Shown piece after piece: positions 36,587 through 46,300 of a stretch of 64,000 nt of DNA (position 1 is its first letter; every line of letters starts with the position of its first letter). Both the position numbers and the translations under genes were made by a program. The notes beneath the pieces were generated by a model. The model was given only the letters and a program-made list of their open reading frames with translations. It was not told the origin of the DNA and made no database searches. Where the stretch lies: assembly GCA_964609385.1 (NCBI GenBank), contig CAZSSM010000028.1, positions 1 through 64,000 on the forward strand, read 5' to 3'. The DNA is from CAZSSM01 sp964609385 (GTDB lineage: Bacteria > Planctomycetota > Planctomycetia > Isosphaerales > Isosphaeraceae).

Positions 36587-36612
36587 CCCCGAACCGATAT
36601 CACGGTTCGGGG
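36587..36612. terminator. bidirectional hairpin between convergent genes
   Basis: CCCCGAACCG (36587-36596) pairs perfectly with CGGTTCGGGG (36603-36612) around a 6-nt loop. It lies between the stops of the ammonium transporter and the endonuclease/phosphatase gene and could serve both. T runs are weak. Confidence 0.6.
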
Positions 36613-36636
36613 CACGAAACCGATGACGATGGCCCG

Positions 36637-37899
36637 TCAATCAACCACGATCAGATCGATCCAGACGAGTCGATGGTCGGACGCAGGAAAACCGTTCCCT
36701 GGTCGGTCGGGGTCATAGGAGCCGACGAGTCCGAACAGCGGGTCGTCCGACGTCGGCCAGAAGACGCCGGAGCCTTCGAGCGTCAGACCGATCGAGGGCA
36801 GGACGTAGTCGACGCGGATATTGCCCGGCCCACGATCATCGGAGAAGTCGGCGGTATCGAAGCGCGCGTCACCTTGATGTTTGCGGTTAGACTTTCCTTG
36901 CAAGCGGGCCTGTTCTGGACCGCCGGCCGAGGTCGGCGTGACCGCCGGGTCGGTCGATGAGCCCTGGATCGCGGGGTCGTCCAAGAGCATTCGGACTCCG
37001 GTCGCGTCGCTGTCGATCGGGTCGCTGTTGAGGTCCCCCAGGATCACGAAGGCCGCGTCGGCGGACAGTCCTCCGCGACCTCCTCGGTCATCCACGAGGT
37101 AATCATCGGCCCGCCCGCCATCTCGGCGCGATCCGGTCGCCAAGTCGTGGACGAGCCGGATCTCGTCATGGTTGCGGGTCCCATTGCGGTCCTCAGGGCC
37201 GTCGAAGCCGGGCGGAGTCGGATGGCTGACCAAGACATGCACGAGACGCCCATCTATTTCGATCGGCACGTCCCAATGACTTTTGGAAGAGAGTCGGAGG
37301 TCCTCGTCACTCAGATCGGCGTACCAACGCCGGCCGGTCTCGGGATCGATCGGTCGCCGGGCCTTGGGCATCGATCGCCAGGAAAACTTCTGGAAGGTCC
37401 GGATCGATTCGCGGCGGATCGGAAACCGTGAGAGGATCGCCATGCCGTACTGGCCCGGATAACGCCCATACCCATAACAATCGGCTGGTCCATCGGTCCG
37501 GCCGTCGTGATCGAGGTCGCCCCCTGAGGGCACGCCGGTATTCGACGGCGCGATGTAGGTGAACGGATAGGCGATCGGGTCGGCGGGGTCATCGAGGCCC
37601 TGCGTATCCTGCCCAACAGCCAGGTAGTTGTCCCGGAAAAGCCGCAAGCCACGCCCGTCGGGATCGTAATCGAATTCGTTGAGCAGGACGATGTCGGGAC
37701 GAACGCGCTGAAGGATCTCGGCGACGGCCATCCCTTGGTGATCGTCGGGCGTGGCCAGGTCTCGCGCGAGATCGCCCTCCGACTCCCGGAACATCGAAAC
37801 GTTGAACGTCGACACCCGGACCTTGACCCCAGCCGCCATGGCCGGGACCACGATCGAACTCATGACGAACACCAGCAACACAAACGGTTTCTTGAGCAT
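36637..37899 (-). CDS. exported endonuclease/exonuclease/phosphatase-family protein
   Basis: A 420-aa protein. The ATG at 37899 begins a clear signal peptide (MLKKPFVLLVFVMSSIVVPA, ending AMAA). The EEP fold motifs follow in order: VRVSTFNVSMF, a catalytic Glu in IVLLNEFDYD, HVLVSHPTPPGF, the Asp/Asn pair in VILGDLNSDP, and the terminal SDHRLVW. Such enzymes cleave phosphodiester bonds in nucleic acid or phospholipid headgroups; a secreted form could scavenge phosphate from DNA. A Gly/Asp-rich loop around GGDLDHDGRTDG looks able to bind calcium. It is the first gene in from the convergent hairpin and is read away from the DUF1552 gene cluster. Confidence 0.88.
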   Translation of the reverse strand: MLKKPFVLLVFVMSSIVVPAMAAGVKVRVSTFNVSMFRESEGDLARDLATPDDHQGMAVAEILQRVRPDIVLLNEFDYDPDGRGLRLFRDNYLAVGQDTQGLDDPADPIAYPFTYIAPSNTGVPSGGDLDHDGRTDGPADCYGYGRYPGQYGMAILSRFPIRRESIRTFQKFSWRSMPKARRPIDPETGRRWYADLSDEDLRLSSKSHWDVPIEIDGRLVHVLVSHPTPPGFDGPEDRNGTRNHDEIRLVHDLATGSRRDGGRADDYLVDDRGGRGGLSADAAFVILGDLNSDPIDSDATGVRMLLDDPAIQGSSTDPAVTPTSAGGPEQARLQGKSNRKHQGDARFDTADFSDDRGPGNIRVDYVLPSIGLTLEGSGVFWPTSDDPLFGLVGSYDPDRPGNGFPASDHRLVWIDLIVVD

Positions 37900-38101
37900 C
37901 GATGAGCCTACGGAAATGCGGACGCCTCGGTCGAACCGGTCTCGGTCGGGTCCACACGAACAGGGCGGTCCGATGGTTGTCCCGAAACGCCCGAACGCCA
38001 CGTTGCGCAATCGTACATCAACAGCGCGGATCCCTCGACACCTCGGCCTCAGGCCGTCTCTGGAGACGTTCTCCATATTTCCTTGTCGGATCAGAGAACG
38101 A

Positions 38102-39493
38102 TCAGGAGAGCAGGCCGTTGAGCCTGTCGGTGCTGTCGCCGAACCGGTCGACCTCGGGGACGCCGGCATAGTCGAGCGTCGAGAGGAAGAGGTTGCAGAG
38201 CGGGGTCCGGTCGGGGAAGGCGATGTGCCGGCCGTGGACGACGCGATCGCCCCCGCCCGCGACGAGAATCGGCAAGTCGTGGTGGGTGTGGCGATTGCCG
38301 TCGTTGAGCGCGCTGCCGTAGACGATGAGTGTTCGATCGAGGAGGCTGCCCGCCCCCTCTCCCTCGGGCGTGTCGCGGAGCGTCCGGAGGAACCGGGCGA
38401 ACTGCTCGACGAAGAAGCGGTCGATCTTGGCGATCTGCTCGATCGTCTCGGGATCGTTGCGATGGTGGCTCAACTGGTGGTGCCCGCCGCGGACGCCGAT
38501 CTCGGGGTAGCGTCGGTTGCTGATCGCCTTGGCGACCATCAAGGTGCCGACCCGCGTCAGGTCGGCCTGGAAGGCCAGGGCCAGCAGGTCGAACATGAGG
38601 CGGATCCGCTCGCCGGCCTCGGTCGGGATCCGGTCGGGCACGTCGATGTCGGGCCGATCGACCTCGGGCAAGGCCGCTTGCCGTTCGATCCTCCGCTCGA
38701 GATCGCGGACCGAGGCGAAGTACTCATCGATCCGGGCGCGATCCTCGGCACCGACGCGGGTCCGGATCCGGTCGGCCTCGCCGAGGACGAAGTCGAGCAC
38801 GCTCCGACGCGAGGCGATCCGTTCGGCCTGGGCCGGGCCGCCGGGTCGGCCGAAGAGCCGCTCGAAGGCGCGTCGCGGGTCGACCTCGGTCGGGTTGGGC
38901 CGGGTCGGGGTTCGCCATGAGATCGTGTTGGTGTAAGCGCAACTGTAACCCTGATCGCACGAGCCGACCAGCTTGCTCGCCTCGGCCGACAGCTCGATCG
39001 AGCGGAGCCGGGTGGCACGGCCGAGGTGATCGGCGGCGACCTGATCGATGCTGACGCCAGCCCGGATGTCCGCCCCGGTTGACTTGACCGGGTGCACGCC
39101 CGTCAGATACGTCCCCGCGTTCCGCGCGTGATCGCCGCCGCCGTCCCCTTGGGCGTAGGCGTTGACTTGGGCCAAACCGCTGAGCACCGAGAACCGGTCG
39201 CGGAGGTCGGCCAACGGCGCCAAGCTCGACGGCAGGTCCGTCAACGGCCCGACCGCTTCGGGCTTCCACCGACCCGGAATCACGCCGTTAGGGAAGAATA
39301 CGTAGGCCAGCCGACGAGCCGGCTCGACCGAATTGGACGCCCCGACGCCATCGAACGAGCGGGCCAACGCCCGCGATGGGATCGCCGACAGCCAAGGCAG
39401 GGACAAGGCGACGCCCACCCCTCGGAGGACCGTCCGGCGACTCAAGGTGTTCGAGCGTGCGTCGCAACTCTTCCAATCGCATTTGCGAGACAT
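38102..39493 (-). CDS. DUF1552 protein with Tat signal
   Basis: A 463-aa exported protein of the planctomycete DUF1552 family. The ATG at 39493 follows AAGGGA. A twin-arginine signal, LSRRTVLRGVGVALSLPWL, precedes AIPSRALA. Typical stretches are RLAYVFFPNGVIPGRWKPE, FSVLSGLAQ, GDGGGDHARNAGTYLTGVHP, and the C-terminal GGHHQLSHH and RTLIVYGSALNDGN. The fold is alkaline-phosphatase-like, as in the related DUF1501 proteins, but the reaction is unknown. DUF1552 genes normally lie directly downstream of a DUF1592 cytochrome gene. Here two extra genes (39579-40632) come between them. Confidence 0.9.
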   Translation of the reverse strand: MSRKCDWKSCDARSNTLSRRTVLRGVGVALSLPWLSAIPSRALARSFDGVGASNSVEPARRLAYVFFPNGVIPGRWKPEAVGPLTDLPSSLAPLADLRDRFSVLSGLAQVNAYAQGDGGGDHARNAGTYLTGVHPVKSTGADIRAGVSIDQVAADHLGRATRLRSIELSAEASKLVGSCDQGYSCAYTNTISWRTPTRPNPTEVDPRRAFERLFGRPGGPAQAERIASRRSVLDFVLGEADRIRTRVGAEDRARIDEYFASVRDLERRIERQAALPEVDRPDIDVPDRIPTEAGERIRLMFDLLALAFQADLTRVGTLMVAKAISNRRYPEIGVRGGHHQLSHHRNDPETIEQIAKIDRFFVEQFARFLRTLRDTPEGEGAGSLLDRTLIVYGSALNDGNRHTHHDLPILVAGGGDRVVHGRHIAFPDRTPLCNLFLSTLDYAGVPEVDRFGDSTDRLNGLLS

Positions 39494-39578
39494 CGTCAAC
39501 GGTCCCTTCACAGTGACGTTGGGCCTGCTACTCCAATGCATCGGTATCCGATTAATATCTTTGACCTTATCCGACCCT

Positions 39579-39845
39579 TCATTCTTCCTCGAAGATCCGC
39601 TTCAACGCCTCTTGCTCTTGGTTGAGAGCGAAACTCGTTTCTTGCAGCTCACCCCGAACCGACTCGAGTGCGGCCTGAGCGATTGCCAACTCGGACTCGG
39701 CTTGTTCCTTCAGCTGTCTCATCTCTTCGTACATGCGCATTGCCTCATCGTACTTGGCCTTCCAATCAGTCAGCATCTCGTACGTGCCGCATCCGGCCAG
39801 TATGAGCACGGCCACCGTCATCGTGAGGAGTCCCGCCGCTCGCAT
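39579..39845 (-). CDS. small coiled-coil lipoprotein
   Basis: An 88-aa lipoprotein. The signal MRAAGLLTMTVAVLILAGC ends in lipobox LAGC at residue 19. The rest is one long amphipathic helix (EAMRMYEEMRQLKEQAESEL...) that should form a coiled coil. The ribosome binding site is perfect (AAGGAGG) and lies within the last codons of the upstream membrane-protein gene, whose stop is one base before this ATG, so the two are translationally coupled. I infer a common function at the envelope. Confidence 0.8.
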   Translation of the reverse strand: MRAAGLLTMTVAVLILAGCGTYEMLTDWKAKYDEAMRMYEEMRQLKEQAESELAIAQAALESVRGELQETSFALNQEQEALKRIFEEE

Positions 39846-39846
39846 T

Positions 39847-40632
39847 TCACACCTCCTTAGCCTGCTCGGGGATCGAGCCCAATGTGCGTGAGATCCCCAA
39901 GAACATCGTGACGACCCCGAAGGCTGGAAGCGTGTTCGGGATGAGGAAGATCGCGTAGATGATCCAACCATAGGGCCATCCTACAATATCACGGATCCGC
40001 AGAAGTTGCATGTCGGTGTAATAGAAGATGCGTGCGCAATGGCGGACGAACTCGACCGGGTGCTTGACGTCTGCTATAGCCCGCGCAGCGATGTCGTTGC
40101 TGGTCAGTTCAGAGTAGTTATCGGCCCCGCCCTTGACGACTGAGGAGATCCCGATCGCCGCGACGACGAGCACGATTCCGAGCCAATAATAAACTCGGAT
40201 GTGGGCAAGTTCCAGGAGCAGACCAGAGACGTTGCCCCGCAACGCTTTAGAAAGCTTAGCATGCAGGTATAGTGTCGATACCATTGCCCCAGCGACGAAC
40301 GCACAATCGATCCAATCATAGCTATACAAGTACACAATCGTCAAAACGGCAACAATAAAACTGAGCAGCATAGTCGTCATCCACATGAACTGGGTTCTTC
40401 CTTGAAGGAAATTGCTGAGCCAACTGCCCTCGCGGAGGTAAACCTTCACCCAGAAGCGTCGCTCGAGCTTTTGTCCTTGAAATAGCTGGGTTTGCATGAC
40501 TACCGCTGTCAAGAAAACCGCCGGGATTAGCAGCCAGAGTGAGAGCGGCATGAAAGCCATCACGAAAATCCAGGCGATCAAGAAGACCATCGCAGAGACG
40601 TAAACGACCGGTCGTTCAAATGGATAACTCAC
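39847..40632 (-). CDS. multi-helix integral membrane protein
   Basis: A protein of about 261 aa with six or so membrane helices, among them VVYVSAMVFLIAWIFVMAFM, LSLWLLIPAVFLTAVV, MWMTTMLLSFIVAVLTIVYL, WLGIVLVVAAIGISSVV and WIIYAIFLIPNTLPAFG. No recognised family. No ATG fits; a GTG at 40632 starts shortly before the first helix and a GTG at 40665 is an alternative, so the N-terminus is uncertain. Base composition and codon use are visibly less G+C-rich than in the flanking DUF1552 and DUF1592 genes. Its stop codon overlaps the ribosome binding site of the lipoprotein gene that follows. Confidence 0.75.
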   Translation of the reverse strand: MSYPFERPVVYVSAMVFLIAWIFVMAFMPLSLWLLIPAVFLTAVVMQTQLFQGQKLERRFWVKVYLREGSWLSNFLQGRTQFMWMTTMLLSFIVAVLTIVYLYSYDWIDCAFVAGAMVSTLYLHAKLSKALRGNVSGLLLELAHIRVYYWLGIVLVVAAIGISSVVKGGADNYSELTSNDIAARAIADVKHPVEFVRHCARIFYYTDMQLLRIRDIVGWPYGWIIYAIFLIPNTLPAFGVVTMFLGISRTLGSIPEQAKEV

Positions 40633-40781
40633 AGGATCCCTCTGTCCAAACTCACTTTTCCGCACGTCGTCGTTGCAGACATGATAGCAGAGATGTTCGG
40701 CTGAATAAATCAGGAAAGTCGTGAATAGGCGATCGAAGGAAACACAGGGTCGACGTAACGCCTCCTTCCGGATTCGCAGGT

Positions 40782-43169
40782 TCAGCGTCCTTTCTCGGGA
40801 GCGCGGCGGATCCGGCGGAACGCGTCGCTGCGCACCAGCGAACGCACGAGGCTTTGGAACCGATACTCGTCCGAGGCGGCTTCTCGGACGATCGTGTCGA
40901 TCGTCCGCGCGTCCTCCGGCCGCTCGCCCCGCCCCAGGGCATAGACGAACAGTTTGGTGACGACCTGCCGCACGAACGCCTCGCGGTCGAGGGCGTCGAG
41001 CAGTCCCTCGGGGCCTTCGAAGCGTCGACCGTCGGCCAAGGTTCCCGAGGAGTCGATCGGTCGTCCGCCCCGACGCCGATCGTAACGCTCGCGCCAGCGA
41101 CCCAGGACGTCGTAGTTCTCCAGGGCCAGGCCGATCGGGTCCATCAGGGCGTGGCACGAGGCGCATCGGGGATCGTCCCGATGCCGCTCCAGTTGTTCGC
41201 GGAACCCGAGGTCGGGTCGGGCGGCGCGGGTCTCCTCCAGGTCGGGGACGTCGGGCGGCGGGGGCGGTGGGGGCGTGCCGAGGATGTTGTCGAGGACCCA
41301 CTTTCCGCGCTTCACCGGCGAGGTCCCGTCCGGGTTGCTGGTCAGGGCCAGGATCGCGGGGCTGGTCAGGACGCCCTGCCGATGCGGGGGTGCGGGGACA
41401 CGCACGAACTCGTGCTCATAGAGGTACTCCTCGACGTGACGGTCGCGCGGCCCCTCGCGGCCGTAGCGGGTCGCCGGTCCGCGATCGTAGAGCGCCTGGG
41501 GATCCTCACCGCGATACGGGATCCCATAGAGCTTGGCCAATCGCGGGTTGATGAAGGTCTCCTCGGCGTCGAGCAGGTCGAGCACGCTCCGATCCTCGCG
41601 GAGGACCGACTCGGCCAGCAGGAGCACCTCGCGCTTCATGGCGGGGGCCAGCTTGCTGGTCCAACCCTTGATCAGCTGCGTGTCGGGCGACCAGTCGTCG
41701 AGCAGGCCGAGGTTGAGCCACTCGGCGAAGAACGCCTCGACCATCGCAACCGCCTTGGGGTCGTCGAGCATCCGGATCACCTGCGCATCGAGGACCTCGG
41801 GGTCGTGGAGGCGACCGTCGAGGGCCAGGCGGGTCAGTTCCTCATCGGGCATCGTCGACCAGAGGAAGTAGGAGAGCCGCGTCGCCAATTCGTCACCACT
41901 GAGCCCGAACCGGCCGTCGGGCAGGGGGGTTCCGCGCTCGTCCTCGAAGCGGAACAGGAACTGCGGACTGGCCAGGATCGCCTGGAGGCCGAGCTGGACC
42001 GCGCCGTCGTAGTCGAGGCCCGAGGCGCGACCGGCCTCGAAGAGCGCGAGCAGACGGTCCCGCTCGTCGTCGAGGACCGGACGTCGGAAGGCACGGGCGG
42101 CAAACCGACCGAGCACGCGGCCGGCAGCGTCGAGGGGCCGGAGAGCGTCCGACGGACGCGCGAAGACGACGCGTCGATAGAGACGAGGCGGCTGTCGCTC
42201 CTCGGGGATGATCGGCCCGACCACCCGCGCCCGCCAGCCGATGTCGATCGAGTCGGCGCCTTCGGAACGGTCGATCGGCGAGAGGCCGTCGAGCCGGAGG
42301 ATGTGCCGACCCCGTTCCAGTCGAAGGGTCAGCGTCTGTCGACGCGATGTCGGGATCATCGAGACCGGACGCTCGTCGACGACCAATGTCAGGGAATCGC
42401 CCATGACCTCGGTTTTGGAAAAGAGGGTTAGGTCGACCCGGTACTCCCCGGTCTGTTTGATGGTCAGGACGTAAGCTCGCTCGGGGCCTCGCGACGAGTC
42501 GTGCGGTCTGGTCTCGACCGACTCTGGCGCGATCTCGGGGCCGGCCAGGCGGTTAACGATCCGCTCGGCCGCTTCGACATAACGTTCCATCAAGAGCGGC
42601 GAAACGCGGAGCACTTCCCCTTGATTGGTGAATCCGTTCCCGGCGTCGTCGGCTGGGAAGTCGGCGGCGACTTCGACATCGAGCCCGGTCAGATCGGCGA
42701 TGGTCCGGTCGTACTCGAAGCGATTGAGCCGTCGCGGTGGTGTCTGGCCCGGATCGACGACCGCATCGTAGTCGACAGCCAACACGAGGTCGTCGAACGC
42801 CTCCAGGAACCGGGCTCGGGCGTCGCGATCGGGGAGGCGCGTCGCGTCGGGCGGCGGCATCGCGCCGATGGCAACCCGCTCAAGGATATCCTCCATCAGG
42901 AACCGATCGTCCCGAGCCTCGGCCAACGTCTCGTAGAAGGTCAGGTCGACTCCGGCCTCGGCGCGATCCAAGCCGTGACAACCGACGCAATGATGCTCCA
43001 TGAAGCCGTAGACGGTCTTGATATAACGAGATCGGCGTTCGTCCGAGAGCAGGTCGTCAGCCCGGACCATCGACGGCATCACGACCAGCGTGATCAGCAT
43101 GCCCCCAAGAATTGAAGGGATACTACGTCTGAGGCGTGGTCGCCGACTCGGTTGCGGGTTCGACACCAT
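40782..43169 (-). CDS. DUF1587/DUF1592/DUF1588/DUF1585 planctomycete cytochrome-type protein
   Basis: A 795-aa exported protein. The ATG at 43169 gives a signal-anchor (IPSILGGMLITLVVMPSMVRA). A cytochrome-like domain carries the heme motif CVGCH (about 61-65). It is followed by the DUF1587 stretch RRLNRFEYDRTIADLTGLD, a lectin-like middle, DUF1592 (LFRFEDERGTPL, RLSYFLWSTMPDEEL), DUF1588 (FINPRLAKLYGI, RQGVLTSPAILALTSNPDGT, a Pro run and a second CASCH) and DUF1585 at the end (FVRQVVTKLFVYALGR). The family is thought to be a periplasmic multidomain redox protein paired with DUF1552; the substrate is unknown. The start is poorly defined because the region before 43169 is not coding-like. Confidence 0.92.
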   Translation of the reverse strand: MVSNPQPSRRPRLRRSIPSILGGMLITLVVMPSMVRADDLLSDERRSRYIKTVYGFMEHHCVGCHGLDRAEAGVDLTFYETLAEARDDRFLMEDILERVAIGAMPPPDATRLPDRDARARFLEAFDDLVLAVDYDAVVDPGQTPPRRLNRFEYDRTIADLTGLDVEVAADFPADDAGNGFTNQGEVLRVSPLLMERYVEAAERIVNRLAGPEIAPESVETRPHDSSRGPERAYVLTIKQTGEYRVDLTLFSKTEVMGDSLTLVVDERPVSMIPTSRRQTLTLRLERGRHILRLDGLSPIDRSEGADSIDIGWRARVVGPIIPEERQPPRLYRRVVFARPSDALRPLDAAGRVLGRFAARAFRRPVLDDERDRLLALFEAGRASGLDYDGAVQLGLQAILASPQFLFRFEDERGTPLPDGRFGLSGDELATRLSYFLWSTMPDEELTRLALDGRLHDPEVLDAQVIRMLDDPKAVAMVEAFFAEWLNLGLLDDWSPDTQLIKGWTSKLAPAMKREVLLLAESVLREDRSVLDLLDAEETFINPRLAKLYGIPYRGEDPQALYDRGPATRYGREGPRDRHVEEYLYEHEFVRVPAPPHRQGVLTSPAILALTSNPDGTSPVKRGKWVLDNILGTPPPPPPPDVPDLEETRAARPDLGFREQLERHRDDPRCASCHALMDPIGLALENYDVLGRWRERYDRRRGGRPIDSSGTLADGRRFEGPEGLLDALDREAFVRQVVTKLFVYALGRGERPEDARTIDTIVREAASDEYRFQSLVRSLVRSDAFRRIRRAPEKGR

Positions 43170-43394
43170 GGGTGGGGTGCTCCGACGCGCCGGGGACGAG
43201 GAAGGCAGAGACGGACCGGGAAAGCTCAAACCAACAGACCGACAAAGGAATGGACGCGAGCGGCCAGGAGATCCGAAGACCCCTGGCCGCACATTTGTCA
43301 AACATTAGCCGGATTTTCCGAAACCCGCAACGTTCGGTCTCGGTCTCGGTGAACGCATCGGTCCCCGATCCTCGGAGATCGGTTTGTCGGCCGA

Positions 43395-46300
43395 TCAGGA
43401 GTCCGACTCGTCCTCGATGCTGGCCAGGATCCAGTTGGCACGGATGGTCGGGTCCAGGATCGCCAAGTCGAACCCCTCCCCGCCGTCGAGCGTCCCGCCG
43501 ATCATTACGTCGGAGGCCACTCGGATCGTGTCGTCACCCCCCAACGCCTCCAGCAACACCGCGTCCGCCAACGCATCGAAGCTGAAGATCCGGTCCTGCT
43601 CGATCAACGTCCCGTCGCGGAACTGACGGTGTTGAAGGAACCCGTTGACCATCCGCAACTCGTGCTCGTCGGAGAACGGTCCGCTGCCGGGCACCGCCCC
43701 GACGACGAACAGGTCCACGCCGGCGCCCCCGAAGATCGAGTCGGTCTGCTGTCCGCCCCTGAGCGTATCGCGGTTCGAACCGCCCTCCAGGAGGTCGCCG
43801 CCGGGGCCGCCGTCCAACGAGTCGTTGCCCGCATCGCCGCGGATCGTGTCAGCGCCGTTCTGGCCGATCAGGGTGTCGTTGCCGGAGTCGCCCAGCAGCG
43901 TGTCCTCACCGCCGCCACCGAAGAGCTGATCGTCGCCGATGCCGCCGTCCAAGAAATCCTCACCACCACGACCGATCAACGTGTCCTCGCCCAGTCCCCC
44001 GATCAGTTCGTCGTCGCGTCGACCACCGGCGATCAAGTCGTTGCCCTCACCCCCAACGACCAGGTCGTCCAGGTTGTTGCCGTCTAGATCGTCGTCGCCG
44101 GGTCCGCCCAACAGGATGTCGTTGTTGCCGGCACCTCGGAGCGTGTCGTCGCCCTCGCCACCGTCGAGCAGGTCGGCCCGACCCGAACCGATCATCGAGT
44201 CGTTGCCGGGGCCACCGAACAGATTGTCCCGGCCCGTCCCCGACGTGACGACGTCGTCGCCGGCGCCCGCCTCGACGAGCAGATCGACCCGGATTAGTGT
44301 CGAGCCGTCGACGGTATCGTCGCCATCGCCGGCACGGACTTCGAGGAGCGAGCCGTCGCTGAGGTCGAAGGGACCGAACTCCTCACCATTGAGCGTGATC
44401 TGGATCTCCGACGGCGAACTCGAGACGATCGTGATCAGGTCGGCCTGGTCGGTCCCCTCGACGAGGACGTCGCCGTTCGGACCGACCGAGACCGGCCCGT
44501 CGAGCAACGGGGCATACTCGACGGCGCCGATGTCGGGCAGGGCGATCCCGTCCCCGGACCCATCGACGGGCCGTTCGACTCCGCGCTGATCGATCAAAGT
44601 CGACGACCCCAAGTCGGCCGCGTCGATGACCGGGCTGTCCGCCAACGGGACATGGGTGAAGGTCGGCCCACCGTTGTCCTGGAGCGGGCTGAGTTGGGGA
44701 TCGTCCACACCGTTGAGGTTGGTCAACGGGTCGACGCCGACCCCGCCGGTCCCGACCAGGTTCCCCACGCTGGAGGGCTCGGGCGCTTTGTTCGCGACGT
44801 TGTTCGCAACGTTCCCTAGCCCGCTCCGATTGGCCGAGACGATCGAATTGCTCAGTTCGGTGAACGTGAACGAGTCGTTGTATGTCCAGATCCCGCCGCC
44901 GGTCCCGACCCCGTCCCCATCGGAGTCGGCTTGGTTGTCGATGATCGTCGAATGGTTGATCGCCAGTGTGTTATCGAAATGGTATATTCCCCCACCATTT
45001 CCTGCGGCAGAGTTCCCGCTGACCGTCGAATTGATCAGTGTGGTCGATCCGTCGTACCCATTGAAGACCCCTCCCCCATCGATGGCCGAATTCCCGCTGA
45101 TGGTCGAATTGGAGATCGAGGCCTCCGCGTAGATGCCGTTGTAGAGCCCACCGCCATAGCCCGCCGTGTTCTCGGAGATCGTTGAGTCGGTGAGTTCGAG
45201 CCTGGCGTCGATGTTGTTGATCCCGCCGCCAAGACCCAGGGAGGTCGTGTTGCCGGTGATCGACGAACCGACCACGGTCAGGGTGCCGAGGATATTGAGG
45301 ATCCCGCCGCCGCTTACCTCAACACTGTTGCCGCTGACGATCGAGTCCTCGAGGGTCACGTCGCCGTCCAGGTTGAACAGGCCACCGCCCTCGAAGTCCG
45401 CGAGGTTGTCGCGGATCGTCGAGCCGACGATCGCGACCGTGCCGGAGTTGGCGATCCCCCCACCGAAATCGCCCGAGGAGTTCCCCTCGATGATCATGGA
45501 CGCGATGTTGAGGGTGCCCCCAATGACATTGATCCCCCCGCCGTAGGATCCCGAGATGTTGCCGGCGATCGTCGAGTCGCTCACGCTCGTCTCACCGTAC
45601 TGGGTCAGGAGTCCGCCGCCATACCGGCCCGCCTCGTTGTTGCCGATCGTCGAGCCGACGACCTCCAGCGACCCCTGATTGAAGATCCCGCCGCCATCAC
45701 CGTTCGGGTTGAGGATGATGTTCCCGGTCAGCGTCGAGTCGTTCATCGTCAGGGTGCCGAGGTTGAACACCCCCGCGCCGAAGGTGCCCGTAGTGTTCCC
45801 CTCGATCGTCGCGTTGCGGACCACCACGGTCCCCAACGGCGAGTTGTTGAGGAGCCCGCCGCCCCGAGTCGCCGACGAATTGCCCGACAGCGTCACGTCA
45901 TCGAGGGTCACCACCCCGTCATCGAAGTTGGACAGCCCAGCCCCATCGGCGCCCGAGATGTTCTGCTCGAGCCGGGTCCCGGACAGGCTCAACACCCCGC
46001 CGGAGTTGGCGATCCCGCCGCCGCTGGAGACAGCGGCATTGGCCACGATCGCCGCGTCTTCGAGGGTCAAGTCGCCCTGGTTGAGGATCCCGCCACCGAT
46101 CGGCGATGCGTTGCCCTCCGTGATGGTCAGACCCGTGATCGTCGCGGTCGCCCCATCGGCGATGGCGAAGACCCGCGTCAGATTATTGCCGCTGAGGCTG
46201 AGGTTGGCCGAGCCCGAGCCATTGATTGTCGTCCGAGACACGTCGGTCAGCTCCAGGGCACCCGAGCTGAGCACGATCGTGCCGCCGTTCAGAGCCTCAT

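Noticed and set aside
34906..36615. 569-codon minus-strand frame opposite the ammonium transporter
   Set aside because: Antisense to the transporter; the His/Asp/Glu-rich text is the expected complement of a membrane protein in this composition.
40854..42431. 525-codon plus-strand frame opposite the DUF1592 gene
   Set aside because: Antisense to conserved DUF1592/DUF1588 and CxxCH motifs.
43801..46200. Repetitive DNA in the surface-protein gene as a possible CRISPR or satellite array
   Set aside because: The repeats are in frame and encode beta-helix and RTX turns; there are no identical repeat units with unique spacers.
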